Part shown: positions 6,703 through 12,286 of the stretch, piece by piece
Numbering within the stretch: the stretch's first letter is position 1
How the letters are laid out: every line of letters starts with the position of its first letter
Source: DATDRQ01 sp035291645
GTDB lineage: Bacteria > Chloroflexota > Anaerolineae > Anaerolineales > UBA4823
Assembly (NCBI GenBank): GCA_035291645.1
Contig: DATDRQ010000154.1
Coordinates: 1-12,286 of the forward strand
Reading direction: 5' to 3'
DNA length: 12,286 bases
Translations under genes and position numbers: made by a program
Notes under the pieces: model-generated
The model's database searches: none
The model's input: the letters and a program-made list of their open reading frames with translations, nothing else
Told to the model about the DNA's origin: nothing

Positions 6703-9015
6703 ATGAAGCGCATCCCCTTCTTCTCCCTTGTCACAGGTTGGCTGGCGATCTCGGTGCTGTTAACCCCGGCGTCCGGGCGAGTAACTGCGCAGGAGACCCA
6801 GGCCGAGGGGACGCTGGAGCTGATCGTCCAGACGGATGGATCGCCTGAGGCGCTTGCCAGGCAGATCCGCAACCTGGGGGGTTCGGTAGAATTCATCTAC
6901 GATAACGTCCCGGCAGTGGTCGTCAGCCTTCCACCCGGCCAGGAGGGAGCCTTAGCCGGCCTGCCCGGCGTGGTGTTTGTCGAGAAGGACCGCTTGATCT
7001 ACCTGGCAGACGATCCGCCTCCCACCCGTGGGCCGGTGGATTTCCCGGCGGCGATCGCAGTCCAGGAACTGAGCAGGGTCGAAGTGCAGGCGGTCGATCC
7101 GGTCTCGCTCGATCCCGGCAGCCTGCCTTCTGGTTATGTCAACTACACCCTCACCGGCGCCGACAAGATTTGGGAACAGACCGGTTATGGCTCGGGGAGC
7201 GTGGTGGCGGTCGTCGATACAGGCACGGCCGCGAACGTTTGCCTGTCTCAGGCGGTGATCGGCGCGCCCGGCTACCCGGATGGCTATAATGCCACCGGTG
7301 ATGGCATCCCTGCCAATAGCCCTCAAAATCACTGGCATGGCACGCATGTGGGCGGGGTGATCGCCTCGGCCTGCGCCTTGGATTTTTCTGCCTTCCCCGA
7401 TCACCCGCTGTACCAGGCGATCTCCGCCTTCCTGCCCTGGCCGGTCGACTTCGTGCCGGTCTTCGGTCAGGCGCCCCTGGCGCAGATTTACCCCGTGAAG
7501 GTGTTCGATGTTTCCGGAGGCGGGACGCCCGTCTCCGTGGTGCTAAAAGGCCTGGATCATGTCCTGACATTGAAGAAGGACGGTCAGCTGGACATCGATG
7601 TGGTCAACCTGAGTATGAGTGGGCCGAGCCTGTTCGACGGCCACAATGCTTTCGACCGCTTCATTAATAAACTCGATGACGCTCGCATCACGGTGGTGAG
7701 CTCGGCCAGCAACTACGGTCCGCTTCCCAACACGATCGGTTCCCCGGCAACCTCATTCGCCTCGATCGCGGTGGGCGCTCTGGATTACGCCAAAGCCTCG
7801 CGCGTGCTGTACGAGTACATGGGCTTAATCTCCGGATATGGAAGTGGGCAGGGATTGCTGATGCGGCCCACCCGTGAGACTCGCCTGGCTAACTTCTCCG
7901 CCCGCGGACCGCTGAGCGATGGCCGGGCGGGGCCGGACCTGTCCGCGTTGGGGATGTGGACCTTTCAAGCCGGCCCGCTGGAAGAGCTGCGCTGGGCTAG
8001 CGGGACCTCTTTCTCCGCGCCCACCGTGTCCGGCGTGGCTGCCCTGCTGAATGCTTATTTTGAATCCAACCGGTCTCGGGATCCGGCCCCGACGGCCATC
8101 CGCAACGCCCTGCTGCTTGGAGCGAATCCCACGCTGGTTGGAAAGCCTTGGCGAGACATCAATGACCAGGGGTATGGCGCGCTGAACGCCAAAGATGCGC
8201 TCAAGAAAGCGATCAAGGGAAAGCTGGCACTGAAATACCCCCAGGATAGCGGTCAGTTGAGCGCCAATATCCTCGATCGCCCGATCCGAGGCCAGACGGA
8301 AGCATACGCCAGCAAGACGACCAGATTACGCGCCGGGGAGAATTTAGATGCCATCTTTAACATTTCCCCGTACACCAGCCGGGTGACTATCGAAGTGACC
8401 GAAATCAAGACACCGGACAACTCGGCTGAGGCCTACTGGCCAAATGTATTGGAAGTTTACGTGCAGAGCGCCAAGCGGTCTGCGGTCGAGCCCGCCCTCG
8501 CCTTCCGTTGGCAACCCTATCGCGACGGTTCTGGTTTTACCATCCAGATAGAAGATGGACCATGGAGCCTGAACGGAGAAGGGCGCGCCTACCAACCCTT
8601 GCAACCAGGCCTGATGAAAGTAACCCTGATCGGTGGCCCAACCAACGGGTCGCGAGTGAGTTTCAAGTTGCGGATTACACGCGAGAACCTGCGCAGGCCG
8701 CTGTCGAACCCGGTGGCAGGCGGCGCAATCGAACCGGGTGATTCGCTCCTGATCCCGGTCACAATTCCGGCTGGCGTTTCCCGAGCGACCTTCGACCTGA
8801 CCTGGGAGCGCAATTGGACCCGCTTCCCGCCCGGCGATATCGATATGCTGATCCTGGACCCCAGCATGCAGGTGGTATCGGCAGCTGGCGCAACCCTAAA
8901 TTCGCCGGAACGTGCCGTCGTGGAGAATCCAATCAAAGGGCAGTGGCAGGTGCTGATCCAGGCGGCGGAGATGTACCGGCCGGATACCTTCAAACTGTAT
9001 GTGAGCACAGATTAG
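6703..9015 (+). CDS. Secreted subtilisin-like serine protease (S8), first of a tandem pair
   Basis: 770 residues from the ATG at 6703. This start is chosen because AGGAGG (6688-6693) lies 9 nt before it and it opens a clean signal peptide (MKR, hydrophobic core, cleavage after VTA at residue 29). The in-frame ATG at 6652 would add 17 polar residues without a good ribosome site. An I9-like propeptide spans about 34-105. The S8 catalytic domain follows: D172 (VVDTG), H212 (WHGTHVGG), oxyanion N337 (SNYG) and S436 (GTSFSAP). Two cysteines, C180 and C224, sit near the catalytic D and H and are kept in the paralog, so a disulfide is plausible. After the catalytic domain, residues about 540-665 form an unrecognised module, and 680-770 a beta-rich domain resembling pre-peptidase C-terminal or P-type domains. 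Role: extracellular protein digestion, self-activated by propeptide removal. Monocistronic, with its own promoter. The specific substrate cannot be read from the sequence. Confidence 0.93.
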   Translation: MKRIPFFSLVTGWLAISVLLTPASGRVTAQETQAEGTLELIVQTDGSPEALARQIRNLGGSVEFIYDNVPAVVVSLPPGQEGALAGLPGVVFVEKDRLIYLADDPPPTRGPVDFPAAIAVQELSRVEVQAVDPVSLDPGSLPSGYVNYTLTGADKIWEQTGYGSGSVVAVVDTGTAANVCLSQAVIGAPGYPDGYNATGDGIPANSPQNHWHGTHVGGVIASACALDFSAFPDHPLYQAISAFLPWPVDFVPVFGQAPLAQIYPVKVFDVSGGGTPVSVVLKGLDHVLTLKKDGQLDIDVVNLSMSGPSLFDGHNAFDRFINKLDDARITVVSSASNYGPLPNTIGSPATSFASIAVGALDYAKASRVLYEYMGLISGYGSGQGLLMRPTRETRLANFSARGPLSDGRAGPDLSALGMWTFQAGPLEELRWASGTSFSAPTVSGVAALLNAYFESNRSRDPAPTAIRNALLLGANPTLVGKPWRDINDQGYGALNAKDALKKAIKGKLALKYPQDSGQLSANILDRPIRGQTEAYASKTTRLRAGENLDAIFNISPYTSRVTIEVTEIKTPDNSAEAYWPNVLEVYVQSAKRSAVEPALAFRWQPYRDGSGFTIQIEDGPWSLNGEGRAYQPLQPGLMKVTLIGGPTNGSRVSFKLRITRENLRRPLSNPVAGGAIEPGDSLLIPVTIPAGVSRATFDLTWERNWTRFPPGDIDMLILDPSMQVVSAAGATLNSPERAVVENPIKGQWQVLIQAAEMYRPDTFKLYVSTD

Positions 9016-9027
9016 GCAGCAGCATGT

Positions 9028-9055
9028 GCAGGCAGGCCTTCCAGCTGTGCCTGCC
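9028..9055. repeat. Interrupted inverted repeat GGCAGGC / GCCTGCC
   Basis: GGCAGGC (9031-9037) and GCCTGCC (9049-9055) are separated by 11 nt, starting 15 nt after the first protease stop codon. The 10-mer GCAGGCAGGC at 9028-9037 is identical to 6642-6651 in the leader of the same gene. It may form a weak RNA stem before the terminator at 9083. Confidence 0.4.
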
Positions 9056-9082
9056 CGCGCAAGATCTCAGGACAGGATAAAT

Positions 9083-9116
9083 AATCAGGGTTGGTAGTTA
9101 GAAGCCAGCCCTGATT
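9083..9116 (+). terminator. Terminator after the first S8 protease
   Basis: AATCAGGGTTGG (9083-9094) pairs with CCAGCCCTGATT (9105-9116), 12 pairs with one G-U, around a 10-nt loop. The tail TGGTTTCATT is T-rich though interrupted. It lies 46 nt before the -35 box of the next gene and separates the two protease units. Confidence 0.65.
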
Positions 9117-9130
9117 TGGTTTCATTCCAG

Positions 9131-9190
9131 TTAGAATTCTTTTGAATTTTCACAAAATGGATTGACACTCGCCTCGCTTTGTGCTATATT
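9131..9190 (+). promoter_or_regulatory. Strong promoter of the second S8 protease, with UP-like element
   Basis: TTGACA (9162-9167), a 17-bp spacer and TATATT (9185-9190), with TGC giving an extended -10. Immediately upstream, 9131-9158 is very A/T-rich and holds GAATTC and GAATTT spaced 10 bp apart (9134 and 9144), in the place expected for an UP element. Transcription would begin near 9197. The first protease promoter has the same core but no A/T-rich upstream part, so this one may be stronger. Confidence 0.8.
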
Positions 9191-9208
9191 GATCATGCGT
9201 AAAAAGCA

Positions 9209-9228
9209 TAAATTCCACGTAAATTCCA
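9209..9228. repeat. Direct repeat TAAATTCCA, 11-bp period, just after the transcription start
   Basis: TAAATTCCA occurs at 9209-9217 and again at 9220-9228, about one helical turn apart and roughly 12-32 nt after the predicted start. An inverted GGAATT copy lies at 9262-9267. The layout looks like an operator bound on one DNA face, but no regulator is identified. Confidence 0.4.
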
Positions 9229-9358
9229 TACGTTTGTCTATTCGCAAACCTCAACCGGTGAGGAATTCGAAGCGCACGCGCCCAAGCAGCTGAACCCTAA
9301 TACACCGGTTAAATAACTGAATATTCGGTCGGCTGGGATGGCTGCCTGCCAGGTTCAG

Positions 9359-9381
9359 GCCCCGTTGGGAACAATCGGGGC
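9359..9381 (+). other. GGAA-tetraloop hairpin in the second protease leader
   Basis: GCCCCGTTG (9359-9367) pairs with CAA-CGGGGC (9372-9381, with T9375 bulged) around a GGAA loop, a stable GNRA-type tetraloop. It lies about 165 nt into a 287-nt leader and 103 nt before the start codon. No known riboswitch was recognised; it may stabilise the leader or be incidental. Confidence 0.4.
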
Positions 9382-9483
9382 TGTATTGCGGTCTGGGCGC
9401 CTTTCCTGCCCTTAATCGATCCGTTTTCCGCGGGCTTCTTTCCTCGAACATTGAGTTCTCAAAGCCGGCGGTGGAGGTCCCAG

Positions 9484-11823
9484 ATGAAGAACATCCTGAG
9501 GCTAGTCCTGTTATCCTCCCTGGTGGCCCAGTTTCTCCTCGCGCCTGCTGGCGGGGGTACGGTCCAGGCGCAGGAATCACAGCTCGCAGACACGATTGAT
9601 CTTCTCGTCCAGGTCGAGGGTTCACGTCAACCCGTGGTCAACCAAGTGAATGCGCTTGGCGGGTCGGTCCGCTTCAGCTATAAAAACGTCCCGGCGATGG
9701 TTGTTGCCCTGCCCGCCGGGAAATTACAGGAGCTGGCCAATACCTCCGGCGTGATCAAGGTGGAAAAGGACCGGATGATGAGCCTTGGGGACACGCAGCC
9801 TGGGAAGAGAAATCCTTTCGGCGGATTCCCTGTCCGGATTGAGGTATCGGAGAAGGTGAGTGTAAATCCCCTGGATGGGAATGCCCAGCCATCCAGCCCG
9901 CTGCCGCAAGGTTTCGCCAACACCGACTATACCGGGGCGCAGCGAGTCTGGCAGGAGACCGCCTACGGCAACGGCAGCGTGGTGGCGGTGGTCGATTCAG
10001 GCACTGCTCCTAACCTGTGCCTGAAAAATTCGCTGACCGGCTCGCCCTACTTCCCGAAGGGCTACAACGCCACGGACGATGGCATCCCGGCGAATGACCC
10101 GGCCAACTACTGGCACGGCACCTTCGTCGCCGGGGTGATCGCCTCCTACTGTACCCTGGATTTCTCCGACGACCCGGATGACCCGCTCTACAAGGCGATC
10201 TACCCTTATCTGCCGTATTCCGCCGATTCGGTCCCCATCTATGGTCAGGCCCCTCTGGCCAAAATCTACCCGGTTAAGGTTTTCCCGGTCACTGGCGAGG
10301 CCACGCCCACCTCGGTGGTTCTGAAAGGACTCGACCACATCCTGTCTCTCAAAAAGAGGGGACTGCTGGATATCGACGTGGTTAACCTAAGTTTCGGCGG
10401 CCCAACCGTATATGACGGCCGCGATACCATGGACCGGTTCATCAACGAATTAATCAAAGCCAATGTCCTGGTGGTGGCTGCCGCGGGCAACTATGGACCC
10501 ATGCCGAATAGCCTGGATTCACCCGCGACCTCCTTTCAAGGCGCCTCCGTGGGAGCGCTGGACTACGCCCCCTCTTCGCGTATCTTTTACGAATACCTGG
10601 GCCTGACCTATGGTACGGATGATAATCCTTACGATGGAGACGAAGGGCCGGGGATGGGCATGGTCATGCGCCCGACCGGCGAGGTGCGCGTGGCGAACTT
10701 TTCCAGCCGGGGACCGACCAGCGATGGGCGGGGTGGACCGGCGATCTCGGCCCTGGGCACCTGGAATTTTCAGCTGGGTCCGAAGGGGAAACAATTTATC
10801 TGGGCAAACGGGTCCTCGTTCTCCGCTCCGGCTGTCTCCGGAGCTGCGGCGTTGCTGAATGCCTATTGGGTGGCGCACAACGGGCAGGAGCCCTCGGCTC
10901 TGGCCGTGCGAGATGCCTTGCTGTCCGGTGCAGACGCGCAGGCCGTTGGGCAGACCTGGCGGGAGTTTAACGACCAGGGGTTTGGCGCCCTCGATATTCC
11001 TAAAGCCCTCGAAAAACTGATCGAAGGGGCATCCATTCCCAATTATCCTGTTAATACTGGGAAGCTCACGGCCAACGTGCTTGGCCCGCCGATCCAGTTC
11101 AAGACCGAAGTCTATGAGAGCGGCACCGTGCAGGTTGCCCCGGGCGCATCTTTTGATGCGGTCTTCCAGATCGGGTGGGCGACCAGCCAGGTGACGATCG
11201 AGGTGTTTGAAATCACCGCCCCAAATAACTCTGCCAGGGCTCACTGGGGAAATGCACTGGAAGTTCACGTCCAGAGCGCCAAGCGTTCCGGTCATCCCCA
11301 CCCGGCCTATTTCTACTGGTATCCTTATAAGGATAAGAAATCCTTCACGATAACGATTGAAGACGGTCCCTGGACCGTCGCCAAGCAGGCCAGGGATCAC
11401 CAACCTCTCGAACGCGGGTTAATGAAACTCTCCCTGGCTGGAGATTATTCGAACCAGAATCCGGTCAGCTTCAAGCTGCGCATCACCCGGGTGAACGAAT
11501 ACAAGCGGACCGGGCAGCGCCTGCTCAACCAGGAGCTCAAATGGGGTGATGTGGTCGAGATTCCGGTCAAGATCGAGCCGGGCGTCACACGCGCTGAATT
11601 TGACCTGGTCTGGAACCGTGACTGGCGCTACTATCCCACCAGCGACTTCGATATGCTGATCTACGACCCTTATGGCATCCTCGTTACGAAAGACGGGGCT
11701 ACCTCCAGCGCGCCGGAGCGGATCGTGATCGCCGATCCCATACCCGGGGTCTGGACGGTTTACATCGAAGCAATCGAGGCATATAAACCTGATAACGTCC
11801 GGCTGTTTGTGAGGCGGGAGTAA
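9484..11823 (+). CDS. Secreted subtilisin-like serine protease (S8), second of a tandem pair
   Basis: 779 residues from the ATG at 9484, preceded by GGAGG (9473-9477) at 6 nt. The upstream TTG at 9451 would only add polar residues before the signal peptide (MKN, hydrophobic core, cleavage after VQA at residue 29). An I9-like propeptide (about 34-100) precedes the S8 domain: D171 (VVDSG), H211 (WHGTFVAG), oxyanion N336 (AGNYG) and S445 (GSSFSAP). The catalytic set is complete, but the usual HGTH is HGTF and the GTS of the active-site motif is GSS. C179 and C223 match the paralog's cysteine pair. An acidic D/N/G-rich insertion at about 377-391 is absent from the paralog and may bind calcium. 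The C-terminal half (about 550-779) aligns almost end to end with the first protease, including QSAKRS, IEDGPW and SFKLRITR. Role: extracellular protein digestion. It most likely arose by tandem duplication and has diverged. Its promoter and A/T-rich upstream region suggest high expression. Confidence 0.93.
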   Translation: MKNILRLVLLSSLVAQFLLAPAGGGTVQAQESQLADTIDLLVQVEGSRQPVVNQVNALGGSVRFSYKNVPAMVVALPAGKLQELANTSGVIKVEKDRMMSLGDTQPGKRNPFGGFPVRIEVSEKVSVNPLDGNAQPSSPLPQGFANTDYTGAQRVWQETAYGNGSVVAVVDSGTAPNLCLKNSLTGSPYFPKGYNATDDGIPANDPANYWHGTFVAGVIASYCTLDFSDDPDDPLYKAIYPYLPYSADSVPIYGQAPLAKIYPVKVFPVTGEATPTSVVLKGLDHILSLKKRGLLDIDVVNLSFGGPTVYDGRDTMDRFINELIKANVLVVAAAGNYGPMPNSLDSPATSFQGASVGALDYAPSSRIFYEYLGLTYGTDDNPYDGDEGPGMGMVMRPTGEVRVANFSSRGPTSDGRGGPAISALGTWNFQLGPKGKQFIWANGSSFSAPAVSGAAALLNAYWVAHNGQEPSALAVRDALLSGADAQAVGQTWREFNDQGFGALDIPKALEKLIEGASIPNYPVNTGKLTANVLGPPIQFKTEVYESGTVQVAPGASFDAVFQIGWATSQVTIEVFEITAPNNSARAHWGNALEVHVQSAKRSGHPHPAYFYWYPYKDKKSFTITIEDGPWTVAKQARDHQPLERGLMKLSLAGDYSNQNPVSFKLRITRVNEYKRTGQRLLNQELKWGDVVEIPVKIEPGVTRAEFDLVWNRDWRYYPTSDFDMLIYDPYGILVTKDGATSSAPERIVIADPIPGVWTVYIEAIEAYKPDNVRLFVRRE

Positions 11824-11883
11824 CTGCCGGGCAAGGATTTCTCACTTTACTTGCAGGTTTAAATCATCTTGATCCTCGGGGAG

Positions 11884-11926
11884 GTGGGTTCATTCTGCGT
11901 CTGCTCCGGAGAATGAACCCACTTTT
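11884..11926 (+). terminator. Rho-independent terminator after the second protease
   Basis: GTGGGTTCATTC (11884-11895) pairs perfectly with GAATGAACCCAC (11911-11922), followed at once by TTTTAAT. The stem can extend by T11896-A11910 inside and by G-U and A-U pairs outside. This is the most typical terminator in the window, 60 nt after the stop codon, and it closes the exoenzyme cluster. Confidence 0.85.
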
Positions 11927-11970
11927 AATCATCGATAGCCCCTGCGGGAGCGGCGTGGCTGCCCTCCTTT

Positions 11971-11979
11971 TGTTATAAT
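11971..11979 (+). promoter_or_regulatory. Extended -10 promoter of the sbcC-like gene
   Basis: TGTTATAAT contains a perfect TATAAT at 11974-11979 with an upstream TG. No good -35 box is found 16-19 bp upstream in the GC-rich flank. A start near 11986 would give a leader of about 50 nt, much shorter than those of the exoenzyme genes. Confidence 0.6.
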
Positions 11980-12035
11980 CCCCGCACGGTCTTTGTATAC
12001 AGGGATGAACCAGGCCGGAAGGACATCCTACCACC

Positions 12036-12286
12036 ATGATCCCTCTCTTGTTGACAATTTCTGGCTTCCTTTCCTACCGTGACCCGGTAGAACTCGACTG
12101 TTCAGGGTTTGAGCTGGCCTGTATCGCCGGTCCCAATGGGGCCGGAAAATCCTCTTTACTCGACGCGATCACCTGGGTTCTGTTCGGACAGGCTCGCAAG
12201 AAGGACGATTCCCTGATCAACGCCTATTGTGATACAGCCCAGGTCGCCCTGGTCTTTTCCTATGAGGGCAACCACTACCGTGTGTG
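12036..12286 (+). CDS. sbcC: SbcC/Rad50-type DNA repair exonuclease ATPase, N-terminus only
   Basis: The first 83 codons are present and the gene runs off the window. It opens MIPLLLTISGFLSYRDP, typical of the SbcC/Rad50 N-terminus, where a beta-strand and the SYRDPVELD segment precede the P-loop. Walker A is GPNGAGKSS at residues 32-40 (K38, S39), followed by LLDAITWVLFGQARKKDD. The Q-loop, coiled coil, zinc hook and Walker B lie outside the window. Known role of the family: with SbcD/Mre11 it forms a cytoplasmic ATP-driven nuclease complex that opens hairpins and processes DNA double-strand ends. GGAAGGA (12017-12023) lies 12 nt before the ATG, a bit far for a ribosome site. It is functionally unrelated to the upstream secreted enzymes, and a terminator plus its own promoter separate it from them. 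Confidence 0.9.
   Translation, partial: MIPLLLTISGFLSYRDPVELDCSGFELACIAGPNGAGKSSLLDAITWVLFGQARKKDDSLINAYCDTAQVALVFSYEGNHYRV

Noticed and set aside
9338..9415. 25-codon upstream ORF (ATG at 9338) in the second protease leader
   Set aside because: Poor ribosome site and overlap with the GGAA-loop hairpin; no match to the small frame in the sister gene's leader.
9451..9483. TTG at 9451 as the start of the second S8 protease
   Set aside because: It has no convincing ribosome site, and the ATG at 9484 has GGAGG 6 nt upstream and begins a typical signal peptide.

Overview
The window reads as a piece of a moderately GC-rich bacterial chromosome. Everything lies on the + strand: two partial and three complete genes. 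The best guess for the organism is a member of the Chloroflexota (Anaerolineae-like). The basis is the mix of very long secreted exoenzymes, a FIMAH-like C-terminal module on the nuclease, and the form of the SbcC N-terminus. This is inference from family knowledge, and no taxonomic marker gene is present.

Layout. 1-2513: 3' part of a secreted two-enzyme fusion, a type I phosphodiesterase/nucleotide pyrophosphatase domain (alkaline phosphatase superfamily) joined to a complete 5'-nucleotidase. 2514-2947: two hairpins, an extended -10 promoter and a ~246-nt leader. 2948-6238: a 1096-aa secreted multidomain nuclease (lamin-tail, Ig-like, OB-fold, EEP nuclease, FIMAH-like). 6239-6702: two strong hairpins, a near-consensus promoter and a ~229-nt leader. 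6703-9015 and 9484-11823: two tandem paralogous secreted subtilisin-like (S8) proteases with I9-like propeptides and a shared C-terminal region, separated by 468 nt with a terminator, an almost matching promoter and a ~287-nt leader. 11824-12035: a good rho-independent terminator and an extended -10 promoter. 12036-end: start of an SbcC/Rad50-type ATPase, an unrelated housekeeping repair gene that marks the edge of the exoenzyme cluster.

How the genes may work together (inference). The first four genes encode exported hydrolases. The nuclease would cut extracellular nucleic acid. The phosphodiesterase/5'-nucleotidase fusion would turn the products into nucleosides and phosphate. The two proteases would digest protein. 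This fits a set for using dead-cell material or biofilm matrix. The genes are not one operon: each complete exoenzyme gene has its own upstream hairpin, its own promoter and a 230-290 nt leader.

No RNA gene, CRISPR array, insertion sequence, prophage or defence system was recognised. Nothing here is a clear new system. The most interesting non-coding signals are the matched promoters of the protease pair, an orphan perfect Shine-Dalgarno sequence inside the nuclease leader, helically phased direct repeats just after one protease promoter, and a recurring GGCAGGC/GCCTGCC motif between genes.
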